A stretch of DNA of 64,000 bases, from assembly GCA_963837365.1 (NCBI GenBank), contig CAWIMW010000001.1, forward strand, positions 310,001-374,000. Direction: 5' to 3'. Position 1 is the first letter of the stretch; every line of letters begins with the position of its first letter. This document shows, in pieces, positions 34,649 to 43,673 of this stretch. The notes under the pieces are model-generated. The model was not told the DNA's origin. It saw only the letters and a program-made list of their open reading frames with translations, and did not search any database. A program made the translations under genes and the position numbers. The stretch is from CAWBXL01 sp963837365 (GTDB taxonomy: Bacteria; Acidobacteriota; Terriglobia; Terriglobales; Acidobacteriaceae).

Positions 34649-35822
34649 TCAGGCGATATTCTGAACTTGCGCCAACTTCGCCGCCCGCTTTCTCTTCCGC
34701 CAGCGCACGATCATCCTCACCACCCAAGCAAACACTAACAAAAACGCCACAACAAAATACAGCAAATGCGACCCCAGCCACAGCAACGCATGGATCCCTT
34801 TCGTCATCTGCGCCGTCTGTCCAAGTGATTCCGCAGGAATCACAACCGCCTGCGTCCAATCCAGCGTCTTCAGCTTCGGTATAAATTCCTGGCGCACACA
34901 GCCCTCCAGGCTGTACACGCCAATTACCGGCGAGAAGTGATGGGCCACAATCAGGTCGCGGGAGAACTCCTCCCAGGTCAGCGGAGGATTCTTGGCGTCT
35001 GTAGCCGCGTCTCCACTGGTTGCGGTGCTGCCGACTGCAATCGTCTGCGCCACCGGGCCATATTGCCAGATCAGGCCCGCGCCGAGCTGGCGGGCGAAGT
35101 TCGTGTACAGCATCAAAACTTCCCGGTCGCTATGAACGTCCACCAAACCAAAAATTCGCTCCAGTAAAGTAGTGTGCGCGTTGCGTTCATTCACGAGGAA
35201 CATGAGTTGATGCGTCTGAACCTTGTATCCGCGGGACTGCATCTGCCGAATCAGAGCGGCATAAGCATCTCGTGACCGCGGTGACGCGCCCCGAGTCAAG
35301 CGCCCGCCGCAACGCCAGAGAAAGGAGTTTCCCTTTGTGGCCCATGAGCGTTGCGTACTCATTCAGTGTGGGCTCGATATCGAGACCAATCTCCTCCCAG
35401 CGCAGGCCATATTGCTGCGTCCACTGATCGAATGCTTCGAACCGGGCCTTGGTTTGCGGAGCGTTGCTCGCGTTTACGTAATAGCCCTGCTCTTTAGGCA
35501 ATACGATCCAGGCCATCATAGGTACCCCGGCTGCATTCAACTGTTGCACCATCTTCGCGCGCTCGGGGCTCAGATCTTCAAGGGAGAGCGCAATCGCTGC
35601 GTGGAGGTCTTTGAGATCGGAAATCACCTCAGGGGTGAACAGCGATTCCAGATCTTTGGTCTGGCGGTCGCAGGCAAAAATCAGTCGCGGTTGGGTTGCG
35701 TTCGCATCCTGCACACGGATGTCATGCATGGCTTCGGCGGCGGTTGCTGGAGTTCGCAGCAGGACCATGCTTGCCGCAAGCATCCAGAAACAAACTGCTC
35801 GCAACCCGGTAAAAGTCTTCAT
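34649..35822 (-). pseudogene. Secreted/membrane hypothetical protein with a one-base frameshift
   Basis: Two minus-strand frames join into one protein of about 390 residues. The first, from ATG 35822 (GGAGG 6 bases upstream), has a signal peptide and a barrel-like segment with AAGVPMMAWIVLPKEQGYYVNA and WEEIGLDIEPTL. The second continues with DAYAALIRQMQSRGYKVQTHQLMFLVNERNA and ends in a membrane helix (ALLWLGSHLLYFVVAFLLVFAWVV) and basic tail. The shift is near 35260-35300 and equals one extra base. The GLDIEP phrase suggests a glycosidase-like TIM barrel, but no family is secure. It starts 126 bp downstream of hfq on the same strand. Confidence 0.65.
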
Positions 35823-35948
35823 GAGAGCCTCCAGCCGAACCTCAGCTGGAACTATAGTGAGTGGGCGAAGGCAGAATAGCTAGTGGAGCCTGTCAATGGA
35901 AAGGCGTGACAATTGTCAGGCGGAAGGTGGGGCTTACGCAGATTCCTT

Positions 35949-36377
35949 TTACTGCCCGCTGTTCTCCCCTTCTTTATACAAATACTTAATCGAAGGCTTG
36001 TAGATCATGAGGTTGGGGCCGCTGGTGCGGTTCACTTTGATACAGTTTTTGTCGTACCACTCGATAACGCCGTGGATCTCCTCGTCATCGCAGAGCACGA
36101 TGACCATGGGAGTCTTCGACTGCATCTGCTTCTGGTAGTAGAAATTCTCGGCATTGGTCTGCTCGGGAGGCGCCAGCTTGCGCTCTCCGCCGCCCCGGCT
36201 GCGGTCACCACCCTTGTCGCCTCCGCCGCCGTGCGCCGGCCGCTCACGGCGCTCTCCGCCGGAGCCATGGTTATGGTCGTTACGGTTCAAGGAAGGGCGG
36301 ATCAGCTTCCGGTTGCCAAAGCCTTCCTGCTCGGTAGGATTTTGGGCCGGAACTGAATCTAGGGTTGTGTCTTTCAT
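35949..36377 (-). CDS. hfq: Hfq-like RNA chaperone with long Gly/Arg-rich N-terminal extension
   Basis: A 142-residue protein. The Sm-like core is at about 78-136: NFYYQKQMQSKTPMVIVLCDDEEIHGVIEWYDKNCIKV with Sm1, and MIYKPSIKYL as Sm2 (YKPS for the usual YKHA). The first 75 residues are disordered-looking, with NRNDHNHGSGGERRERPAHG and GGDKGGDRSRGGG. Hfq is normally 70-100 residues, with disorder at the C-terminus. Here the extension is N-terminal and RGG-like, which could bind RNA directly. The gene is downstream of holB on the same strand. Confidence 0.82.
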   Translation of the reverse strand: MKDTTLDSVPAQNPTEQEGFGNRKLIRPSLNRNDHNHGSGGERRERPAHGGGGDKGGDRSRGGGERKLAPPEQTNAENFYYQKQMQSKTPMVIVLCDDEEIHGVIEWYDKNCIKVNRTSGPNLMIYKPSIKYLYKEGENSGQ

Positions 36378-36560
36378 GGCGCCACCTGTTGGTCTGCTGC
36401 CACATTCACTGGGATTGCCGTGATTGTGGGTTGCTGGAATAGGCGTGAATTATTCTTACCGTAGCACAGGATGGCGGCTGTGACAATCCTCCATCTGTGC
36501 TCGGGCCCTGACTGTGGGACAGGGAACGTGCGGTTACCGCTTTGAAACCATCGTTGGAGG

Positions 36561-37658
36561 CTATGCCCGTTCCAGGGCGACGGCAAACGCGTCCAGCGAC
36601 AGGGAACGCAGCAGGTTGCGTCGCATGCCGCGTTCAACTTCTGCCAGGCGCTCGGAGGCGGTCACAATCCATTCGAAATCGGCCGACTCCGCCAAATTTT
36701 TTAGCTCGCCTTGGATGTCGATATTACGTACCAATTCCGGAGTCCCGGAGCTGAGAAACACAAGGTCTTGCAGCAGAGAATAGAGCGTACGCAGCAGCTT
36801 GTCAGTTTTCTCGCGTCCCTCCGCGCCGGCGCGATAGGTTTCCGTGGTTCGGAATAGCTCGCTGTGATCACTGGACCGCAAGGCGGAAGTGAGCAGTGTC
36901 AGCGCATGCGAGCGCGCAGTAGTGTAGGCCGGCAGGTCGAAGTTGCGCGCTTTTCCGACTGCACCCTCGGAGAGCCGCGCCGCCAGCGCCCGCTGCGGGG
37001 CTTTCCACTCCGGCCGATATTTGCCTAAATACTGTTCAATTTCTTCGATGGCGAGGGCGCCGAGCGTAACAATCATCGAACGCGAACGAATGGTGGGCAG
37101 CAGTTCGCCGGGGTTTTCAGTCAGAAGGAAAATCGTGGCAAAGTCAGGCGGTTCTTCCAAGACTTTCAGCAGGGAATTGGCCGCTTCCTTCATGAAGGCA
37201 GAGTCGGTGAAGATGTAGACTCGCTCCTTGGCCTCTCCGGGACGATAGTAAATCGTTTCAATCACGCGTCGTACCTGGTCCACTTTGATCATTAGCTGCG
37301 GCGGATCGGGCGGGATGATCAGGACATCCGGATGGGTCTGAATAAAGAGCCGGGTTTCTTTCTTGTCGGTGTCACGAAGGTTCTCCCGCGCTTCGACTGC
37401 TTCCTCGCATCGGGCGTCGAGGTCTTCCGCTTGACTAATACGCATGCAGTTGGCGCAGGTTCCGCAGAACTCGGGCAGGCCATCGGTGAGAACAGGTGAA
37501 AGGCAGTTCATGGCCCGCGCCAGCATCAGTGCGAGGGTATATTTCCCGGCACCCGAGGGTCCGGCCAGAATCACGGCTTGTGGAAAGCGGGCGTGGGCCA
37601 GCATCTCGCGCAGGCGATGGACGACGCCGGCATTGCCGTGGAAGTCAGAGAAGGGCAT
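36561..37658 (-). CDS. holB: DNA polymerase III clamp-loader subunit delta prime
   Basis: A 365-residue AAA+ protein. FSDFHGNAGVVHRLREML, the P-loop-like AGPSGAGKYTLALMLARAMNC, a zinc module CGTCANCMRI, VDQVRRVIE, FTDSAFMKEAANSLLKVLEEPP and the SRC-like TIRSRSM are all typical. The P-loop retains GxxGxGK, which is often degenerate in delta prime. It follows tmk on the same strand, the usual tmk-holB order; the gap holds a composite repeat. Confidence 0.93.
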   Translation of the reverse strand: MPFSDFHGNAGVVHRLREMLAHARFPQAVILAGPSGAGKYTLALMLARAMNCLSPVLTDGLPEFCGTCANCMRISQAEDLDARCEEAVEARENLRDTDKKETRLFIQTHPDVLIIPPDPPQLMIKVDQVRRVIETIYYRPGEAKERVYIFTDSAFMKEAANSLLKVLEEPPDFATIFLLTENPGELLPTIRSRSMIVTLGALAIEEIEQYLGKYRPEWKAPQRALAARLSEGAVGKARNFDLPAYTTARSHALTLLTSALRSSDHSELFRTTETYRAGAEGREKTDKLLRTLYSLLQDLVFLSSGTPELVRNIDIQGELKNLAESADFEWIVTASERLAEVERGMRRNLLRSLSLDAFAVALERA

Positions 37659-37672
37659 AAAAATCTATTTCA

Positions 37673-37836
37673 CCACAGAGACACAGAGGCACAGAGAAAA
37701 CCTCCTTTGTCATTCCGGCAAGTCGCGCCAGCGACGCGGAAGAATCTGCTTTTGCTTGAGGCGTGTGAAGATGTACAGGAATCGCAGATTCCTCCCTCCC
37801 CTTCGGCAAGCTCAGGGTCATCGTCGAAATGACAAA
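37673..37836. repeat. Composite intergenic repeat between tmk and holB
   Basis: First, a CACAGAG word array, CCACAGAGACACAGAGGCAC and on, at 37673-37696. Second, a larger imperfect inverted repeat at 37706-37836: TTTGTCATTCC (37706-37716) faces GAAATGACAAA (37826-37836), and GGAAGAATCTGC (37738-37749) faces GCAGATTCCTCC (37784-37795). The right arm recurs alone at 47950-47992. The arrangement resembles a small non-coding mobile repeat. Confidence 0.7.
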
Positions 37837-37844
37837 TAGTTGTG

Positions 37845-38546
37845 TCAACCACTCTTAGCATGAAGTTTCAGTTTCTGTGCCACTAGTTCGACAATTTTTG
37901 CGTGGGTCTGGTCGGCAGGACCGCGCGCATCCACTACAACTACGCGCTTAGGCTCGCGCTCAGCAATCGCCAGATACGCATTGCGGACCCTCCCGAAAAA
38001 CGCCCGGCTTTCCTGCTCAAAACGGTTCTCATCCCCCTGCGTATTTCCATTTTCAGAAACCTTCGACTTGTTGCGGCGCCGTGCCCGTTCTACGCTGGCG
38101 GCTACTTCGGAGTCCATCAAAATTGTCAGGTCAGGTTGCAGGTCTCCACAAAGCACGCGGTGCAGGTCCAAAACCGGCCCACTCCCCAGCTTGCGGCCAC
38201 CGCCTTGATAGGCCTCCGAGGAATCGGTAAAGCGGTCACAAAGCACAATGCTTCCATTCGCCAGCGCCGGCTGAATTACTTCTTTGATATGCTGCGTGCG
38301 CGATGCAAACATCAGCGCCAACTCGGCGAAAGGAGAAAGGCCGGCGGTGGCGCTGTCCAGTAAAACGCCACGAATTTTTTCTCCGGTCAAAGTTCCGCCT
38401 GGCTCGCGAGTACTGACCACCGGGAGGCCCTCATTCCGCAGCACCGCCGCCAACTTTTCCATCTGAGTGCTCTTCCCGCAGCCGTCCAGGCCTTCGAAGG
38501 TAATGAAGCGTCCGCGATGGGAGCGGTTGGACATGGCAAGAATCAT
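37845..38546 (-). CDS. tmk: Thymidylate kinase
   Basis: A 233-residue kinase: P-loop FEGLDGCGKSTQ (about 17-28), the DR-type motif STREPGGT, LCDRFTDSSEAYQGGGR (nucleotide-base and lid region) and DLTILMDSEV. It phosphorylates dTMP to dTDP. The start used is 38546; MSNRSHRGRF (ATG five codons in) is an alternative. It lies upstream of holB. Its first half and 5' flank are duplicated at 39463-39883 with an IS256-family remnant between, so its native promoter region has been displaced by the IS end. Confidence 0.95.
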   Translation of the reverse strand: MILAMSNRSHRGRFITFEGLDGCGKSTQMEKLAAVLRNEGLPVVSTREPGGTLTGEKIRGVLLDSATAGLSPFAELALMFASRTQHIKEVIQPALANGSIVLCDRFTDSSEAYQGGGRKLGSGPVLDLHRVLCGDLQPDLTILMDSEVAASVERARRRNKSKVSENGNTQGDENRFEQESRAFFGRVRNAYLAIAEREPKRVVVVDARGPADQTHAKIVELVAQKLKLHAKSG

Positions 38547-38599
38547 AACAAACGGGCAGACGACATCCGCGAACCTCCCAATGAGTCAATCGCTTTGGG
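38180..38599. repeat. Direct repeat copy 1 (tmk 5' half and upstream flank)
   Basis: 420 bp matching 39463-39883 with only seven differences, all within the first 130 bp (nearest the tmk interior); the rest, including the start codon and 50 bp of leader, is identical. Copy 1 ends at CGCTTTGGG, directly followed by the IS256 end. Confidence 0.92.
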
Positions 38600-39462
38600 T
38601 GATGTCAAGCTGCCTGTGTAAATAGGTTGAGGGTGCGGGTTTTCCATTCCAGGTTGAATCTCTGGAAGATGGAGTAGATGATGCGGTCGACGCTGGCCAC
38701 GTTTACAAAGCAGACCATGGGCCGGGTTCGGCGTCGCACTTCCACGAAGCAGCGCTCGATCACGTTGGTGGTGCGTACCTTCTTCCACAGGTGCCGGGGC
38801 AAGGTGAAGAACGAGAACAGCTCCGGCAGGTCGCGCTCCAGGCGCCGCAGCATGGGGCCGTACTCCCGCGACCAGCGCGCGCGGAAGCGGCGAAAGGCGG
38901 CCTGCGCCTGGGCCCGGCTTTCGCCGCGATAAATCGCCTGCGCGCCCCGCTTCACTTCGTCGTAATCGCGTTTGCGCACGTGCTCTAAAATGTTGCGCAT
39001 CTTGTGCACCCAGCAGCGTTGATGGGCCACGCGCGGATACACCGTCTGGATCGCGGCTGCCAATCCGGGACAGCCGTCGGTAACGATCAGCAGCAACTTT
39101 TTGCCCTCCAGCCCGCGGCGGTACAGATCTTCCAGCAGACCCTCCCAGTCGGCCTGGCTCTCGCCCCGGCTGCGCAAAAAGGCTAGCAGATGGCGCGTGC
39201 CGTCCTGGCGCACCCCGTAGGCCACCAGCATGTGCACCCGCTTGCGCCCCGCCGGACGCCGCATGCGCAGGCTCACCCCGTCCAAAAACAGATACCCGTA
39301 ATCGTCGCGCAACCGCGCCCGATGAAACTGCCGCACCAGTGCGTCCAGCGAGCGGGTGATGCGCGACACGGTTTGCGGACTCACCGTTTCACCCGTCAGC
39401 GTGGCCACCACCCGGCCCACCTGCCGGGTGGAGATGCCGCGCAGAAAGGCTTCCCGGATCAT
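38600..39462 (-). mobile_element. IS256-family insertion sequence remnant with N-terminally truncated transposase
   Basis: Encodes the C-terminal ~286 residues of a Mutator/IS256-type transposase, from MIREAFLRGISTRQVGRVVATL through the DDE residues (LFLDGVSLRM, LIVTDGCPGL, TNVIERCFVEVRRR) and the CHWC-like HQRCWVHKMRN, ending RTLNLFTQAA with a stop at 38605. The terminal TTTACACAGGCAGCTTGACA, read inward to outward, lies at the right boundary and overlaps the stop, as in this IS group. Roughly the first 80-110 residues and the other end are missing: the sequence switches abruptly to tmk at 39462/39463. The open frame continues to 39525 only by reading into tmk sequence. Not expected to be active. 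Confidence 0.88.
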
Positions 39463-39883
39463 CACTCCCCAGCTTGCGCCCGCCGCCTTGATAGGCCTCC
39501 GAGAAATCGGTAAAGCGGCTCGCAAAGCACAATGCTTCCATTCGCCAGCGCCGCCTGAATTACTTCTTTGATATGCTGCGTGCGCGATGCAAACATCAGC
39601 GCCGACTCGGCGAAAGGAGAAAGGCCGGCGGTGGCGCTGTCCAGTAAAACGCCACGAATTTTTTCTCCGGTCAAAGTTCCGCCTGGCTCGCGAGTACTGA
39701 CCACCGGGAGGCCCTCATTCCGCAGCACCGCCGCCAACTTTTCCATCTGAGTGCTCTTCCCGCAGCCGTCCAGGCCTTCGAAGGTAATGAAGCGTCCGCG
39801 ATGGGAGCGGTTGGACATGGCAAGAATCATAACAAACGGGCAGACGACATCCGCGAACCTCCCAATGAGTCAATCGCTTTGGG
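39463..39883 (-). pseudogene. Direct repeat copy 2: truncated, frameshifted tmk fragment
   Basis: 421 bp duplicate of the tmk 5' half and leader. It begins MSNRSHRGRFITFEGLDGCG and stays in frame to SIVLC, then a one-base insertion (GCGGCTCGC for GCGGTCAC near 39518) breaks it, and it ends at the IS junction. The leader side continues into unique sequence (GGCCGTATGACGG), so this copy probably keeps the original tmk promoter, now driving a fragment. Confidence 0.9.
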
Positions 39884-39951
39884 GGCCGTATGACGGCTTG
39901 CGAGTGTTTTGTTATAGTTTCTAAGTCGTTCCCAATCCTCGGATGCCCCGA

Positions 39952-41859
39952 ATGAAATCAAATTGCATAAAGTCAGCAGTATTCTCACTCGCCTTCTTCG
40001 CCTTCGTAGTTCTCCCGGTTGCAGCGGAAAAAGGGAAGTCGAAGGCATCGCCAAAACCAGCACCCCCGACGGTGATGCTGTCCGTGGATGCCACCGAAGC
40101 CCCACGAAAAATCTTCCATGCCAAACTGACGATTCCCGCCAGCCCCGGCACCTTGACGCTCTATTACCCCAAGTGGCTTCCCGGCGAGCACGGTCCGACT
40201 GGCCCCATACAGGATTTGACGGGTCTTAAATTCACCGCCAATGGGCAGACACTAACCTGGCGACGCGACCTGCTGGATGGATGGACGTTTCACGTTGAGG
40301 TCCCAGCCGGGGCGACTAACGTCGAAGCTAGCCTGGATTTCGCATCTCCGGCAGGAGCCGAAGGCGTTTATACTTCTGGCGCATCGGCCACCGACAAGCT
40401 CACCATATTAGCCTGGAATACCGTTCTCCTCTATCCCGCAGGCTGGACTTCGGATGAACTCCAATTTGAAGCTAGCTTGAAGGTCCCCGATGGCTGGAAA
40501 TTCGCCACACCGTTGCCGGTGGCATCCCAATCCGGAAACGAGATCAAGTTCAAGCCGGCATCTTTGACGACGCTGGTGGATTCTCCCGTCAGCACCGGGG
40601 AATTCATGCGGGTGTTTGATCTGGCTCCCAATCCGCCGCAGGAACTCGATATCATGGCCGACAGCGCATCCGCACTGGATGTGCCGGTCGATGTTCTCAA
40701 TCCCTACAGGTCGCTGGCAGATCAGGCGGAAAAGCTTTTTGGCACGCGGCACTTCCGCGATTACCATTTCCTTTACACCCTCAGCGATCACGTGGCGCAT
40801 TTCGGACTGGAGCACCACGAGTCGAATGATAGCCGCCTCGGCGAACGCTATCTGGTTAATCCGGAGTTGCGGCTCCTCGGTGCTGGACTGCTGCCTCACG
40901 AGTATGTCCACTCCTGGAATGGCAAATTCCGCCGCCCCGCCGATCTATCCACGCCTGACTATCAGAAACCCATGCAGGATGACTTGCTCTGGGTTTACGA
41001 GGGACTTACTTCTTATCTGGGAGACGTGCTCAGCGGCCGGAGCGGCATCCGCACACCTGAACAGTACCGTGACAACCTGGCCAGGATCGCGGCTGATCTG
41101 GATCACCGTCCCGGACGCACCTGGCGCAATCTTCAAGACACGGCCGATGGCGTCCCCAGCATGCAGGATGCGCCGCACGCCTGGGAGTCCTGGCGGCGTC
41201 CGCTTGATTACTACGAGGAAGATGTTTTGAACTGGCTGTGGGTGGATACGATCATCCGCCAGCAGACTCAAGGCGCCAAGTCGCTGGATGATTTTTGCCA
41301 CATATTTCATGGAGGTCCCAACAACGGCCCTGAATTAAAGACCTACACCTTCGACGACGTGGTAAACACTCTCAATCAGGTCGTAGCCTATGACTGGCGC
41401 GGATTCTGGACCGAGCGGCTGACCAATCACGGCCCGGGAGCTCCGTTGACTGGAATCGAGAACAGCGGTTGGAAACTGGTCTATGACGAAAAAAAGGCTC
41501 CGCTCATGGATGGCTGGGAAGGCGAGCGCAAACAAATTGATGCCCGCTTCTCAATCGGGTTGTTGCTGACCTTGGACGGCAAGATCATTGACACCGTCGA
41601 AGGCATGCCTGCCGCCAACGCAGGCATTGGGCCGGGAATGAAAATCGTGGCAGTGAATGGGAGAGGGATGTCCAGGCACGTCTTTCATGATGCGCTGCAA
41701 GCCACTAAGAACAGCGCCGGACCGCTGGAGTTACTCGTAGAGAACACGGACTACTTCAAAGTGTACAAACTCGACTATCACGGCGGGGAGAAGTATCCGC
41801 ATCTGGCGCGTGATGACTCCAAACCGGATATGTTGAGCGAAATCATCAAGGCGAAATAG
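39952..41859 (+). CDS. M61 family metallopeptidase with C-terminal PDZ domain
   Basis: About 635 residues from ATG 39952 (ATG 39943 is three codons earlier). A signal peptide (NCIKSAVFSLAFFAFVVLPVAAE) is followed by an N-terminal beta-domain (YYPKWLPGEHGPTGP), the gluzincin core with FGLEHHESN and the zinc motif HEYVHSWNGK near residue 315, EGLTSYLGD, and a PDZ domain (about 530-605: GLLLTLDGKIIDTVEGMPAANAGIGPG). M61 enzymes are glycyl aminopeptidase-like. Probably periplasmic. It is divergent from the tmk fragment. Confidence 0.9.
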   Translation: MKSNCIKSAVFSLAFFAFVVLPVAAEKGKSKASPKPAPPTVMLSVDATEAPRKIFHAKLTIPASPGTLTLYYPKWLPGEHGPTGPIQDLTGLKFTANGQTLTWRRDLLDGWTFHVEVPAGATNVEASLDFASPAGAEGVYTSGASATDKLTILAWNTVLLYPAGWTSDELQFEASLKVPDGWKFATPLPVASQSGNEIKFKPASLTTLVDSPVSTGEFMRVFDLAPNPPQELDIMADSASALDVPVDVLNPYRSLADQAEKLFGTRHFRDYHFLYTLSDHVAHFGLEHHESNDSRLGERYLVNPELRLLGAGLLPHEYVHSWNGKFRRPADLSTPDYQKPMQDDLLWVYEGLTSYLGDVLSGRSGIRTPEQYRDNLARIAADLDHRPGRTWRNLQDTADGVPSMQDAPHAWESWRRPLDYYEEDVLNWLWVDTIIRQQTQGAKSLDDFCHIFHGGPNNGPELKTYTFDDVVNTLNQVVAYDWRGFWTERLTNHGPGAPLTGIENSGWKLVYDEKKAPLMDGWEGERKQIDARFSIGLLLTLDGKIIDTVEGMPAANAGIGPGMKIVAVNGRGMSRHVFHDALQATKNSAGPLELLVENTDYFKVYKLDYHGGEKYPHLARDDSKPDMLSEIIKAK

Positions 41860-41869
41860 CAGCGATGTG

Positions 41870-41891
41870 GGGCGGACACTCATGTCCGCCC
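41870..41891. repeat. GCGGACA-type hairpin 1
   Basis: GGGCGGACA, loop CTCA, TGTCCGCCC: a perfect 9-bp stem 10 bp after the M61 stop. Without a U-tract it is not a standard terminator. It belongs with the similar hairpin at 41955-41976. Confidence 0.75.
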
Positions 41892-41947
41892 TCTCGCCAG
41901 GACCGCGAAAGCAGAGTTCGTGGTTACGCTCGGAGAGTGGATAAGCT

Positions 41948-42718
41948 TTACGCAGAGCGGACAAGAGTGTCCGCTCTACACGCTTCGCGTATCCCGCCAA
42001 AAAGATCCGTTTCCTGCTGGGTCACAGTGGTAACCGTGGAAGCGGCAAGGTGAAACAGCTCCTGCCGCTGCTGCCCAACATATTTCTCAAACATCGGCAA
42101 CAATGGTGCTTGTGTAAGATGCGCTTTAAACGCGGCCAACTTGACCCGAAACAGATCGCCAATCTCAATCGAGGCCGTAACTGGAGCAAGGCTTACTGCT
42201 GGATATCCCGGCAACGAATGCCTCGCGGTGCAGTAGTAAAGCTTCTGCGGCTGGTGAACTCCGTGACTATCTGTCAGTTGCTCAGGAAACCGGTTCGCCC
42301 GCCCTGCCCAATGGAAGGCTAGTGTGCCAAGCGCGGAAGCCACGGAGTGATCAGTGTGTCCAGTCAATCCACCTTCGGGCCCGAAGGTGAGGATGACTTG
42401 AGGGCGAAATTCGCGAATACGCCGGACCAGTTCACACGCAACGTGGTAACTCTCCTGGCGGTGAAGCCGTCCGTCAGGGTAGTCAAGCACAACCCCCAGT
42501 GTTACTTTCAAAATCTCGCAAGCGGCGGCGAACTCCTGACGCCGCATCGCGGCCAGTTGCTGATCGTTTTTCGCACCGCCACGGTGGCTGCCGGCCTGGC
42601 CCGGTGTCAGGCAAATGACGGAGGTCTCCACTCCACGGTCGGCATAAAGTCGCAGAGTGCCGCCAAAATTTGAGGCTTCATCGTCCGGGTGCGCGGTAAT
42701 GGCCATTAATCGAAGCAT
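41948..42718 (-). CDS. PIG-L/LmbE family deacetylase
   Basis: A 256-residue protein with the canonical motif AITAHPDDEASNFGGTL (residues 7-23), PDGRLHRQ and FGPEGGLTGHTDH with the third zinc ligand. Unlike the GalB-type protein at 22.6 kb, the catalytic AHPDDE is complete, so N-deacetylase activity on an N-acetylglucosaminyl compound is likely (MshB/BshB/Mca-like). The final 8-10 residues come from a repeat hairpin and are probably not ancestral. It lies downstream of rnhB on the same strand. Confidence 0.87.
   Translation of the reverse strand: MLRLMAITAHPDDEASNFGGTLRLYADRGVETSVICLTPGQAGSHRGGAKNDQQLAAMRRQEFAAACEILKVTLGVVLDYPDGRLHRQESYHVACELVRRIREFRPQVILTFGPEGGLTGHTDHSVASALGTLAFHWAGRANRFPEQLTDSHGVHQPQKLYYCTARHSLPGYPAVSLAPVTASIEIGDLFRVKLAAFKAHLTQAPLLPMFEKYVGQQRQELFHLAASTVTTVTQQETDLFGGIREACRADTLVRSA
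41955..41976. repeat. GCGGACA-type hairpin 2, inside the end of the LmbE-like gene
   Basis: GAGCGGACA, loop AGAG, TGTCCGCTC: a perfect 9-bp stem sharing the core GCGGACA-N4-TGTCCGC with hairpin 1. It encodes the last codons (ADTLVRSA) of the convergent LmbE-like gene, so the repeat has become part of the coding end. Confidence 0.75.
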
Positions 42719-42738
42719 GGGAGAGATTGTACCTCTAG

Positions 42739-43554
42739 CTAGATCGCCTGCGCCTCAGGTTCCACAAGGGCTGGACTCTCTTCTTCGATCATGAAAGCTA
42801 GAACTTCCTGCGGGGTTGGCGCATTCCAAACTGGCGCAAACGATTGGCGGTGCAGCGGAGAGGGCCCGTACTGTCGCAAAGCGGCAAGATGCTTTGGGGT
42901 GCTATACCCCTTATTCGATGCCAATCCGTACATGGGAAATACCGGGTCCCATGCGGCGATCAGACGGTCGCGCTCTACTTTAGCCAGAATGGACGCCGCC
43001 GCAATCGAAACTGACAGCGCGTCACCGTGGATGATGGCTTGTTGCGGCTGGCAGCAGTCCAACTTTACCGCGTCCACTAACAGATGGTCGGCGGCGGGAT
43101 TCAACGCGGAAACCGCCTCACGCATGGCGACCCGCGACGCCTGATAGATATTGATCTGATCAATGCGGGCGGAGTCCACCGCGGCGATGGACCAGGCAAT
43201 CGCATGTTCACGAATGCGCTCGGCCAACACCTCGCGCCGCTCACGCTCCAGAAGTTTGGAATCGCGCAGCCCCCGAATGCGGACCTCCGGATTCAGAATA
43301 ACCGCAGCCGCTACAACACACCCAAACAGCGATCCGCGCCCGACCTCATCCACCCCTGCAACCATGTGCGCTCCGCATTCCCAGGCTTTTTTCTCGAACT
43401 TCAGGGTGCAGCGCAACCTCTTCAGCAGACGCAACTTGGCTGCGGAAGCAGAGATTTGGTCAGCAGCGAGCTTTGCCCTGGGAGACACGCGTGCGAGATA
43501 AAGGCATGATCGCCGAGATGGCAACAAAGCGCAAGAAAACAAAAGGCAGATCAC
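42739..43554 (-). CDS. rnhB: Ribonuclease HII
   Basis: Core residues VAGVDEVGRGSLFG (first catalytic Asp-Glu), GLRDSKLLERERRE, LLVDAVKL and ASILAKVERDRLI identify RNase HII, which removes ribonucleotides and RNA primers from DNA. The open frame starts at a GTG (43554), giving 271 residues, but the first 40 (MICLLFSCALLPSRRSC and on) are not family-like. A start near TTG 43434 before RLLKRLRCTLKFEKKAWECG is more plausible, though no convincing ribosome site settles it. The 3' end is 20 bp from the LmbE-like gene. Confidence 0.9.
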   Translation of the reverse strand: MICLLFSCALLPSRRSCLYLARVSPRAKLAADQISASAAKLRLLKRLRCTLKFEKKAWECGAHMVAGVDEVGRGSLFGCVVAAAVILNPEVRIRGLRDSKLLERERREVLAERIREHAIAWSIAAVDSARIDQINIYQASRVAMREAVSALNPAADHLLVDAVKLDCCQPQQAIIHGDALSVSIAAASILAKVERDRLIAAWDPVFPMYGLASNKGYSTPKHLAALRQYGPSPLHRQSFAPVWNAPTPQEVLAFMIEEESPALVEPEAQAI

Positions 43555-43673
43555 AGATATTGCCGGAGCGCACCTGCAAAAAGTAACCGGCTCTGCTGAT
43601 TACCAAGGTAAATTGCCGCGTCTGGTACTGATTGTTACGCTCGTTACGAGACAAGGTGTAACGCGGACCCTTT

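Noticed and set aside
37673..37696. CACAGAG array as a CRISPR or tandem-repeat locus
   Set aside because: Only about three short units, no spacers of constant length, and no cas genes; it belongs to the word-like repeats.
39462..39525. Extension of the transposase frame into MRAALPISRRPIKAAGASWG
   Set aside because: These residues come from reading the tmk fragment in another frame; the transposase homology starts only at the 39462 junction.
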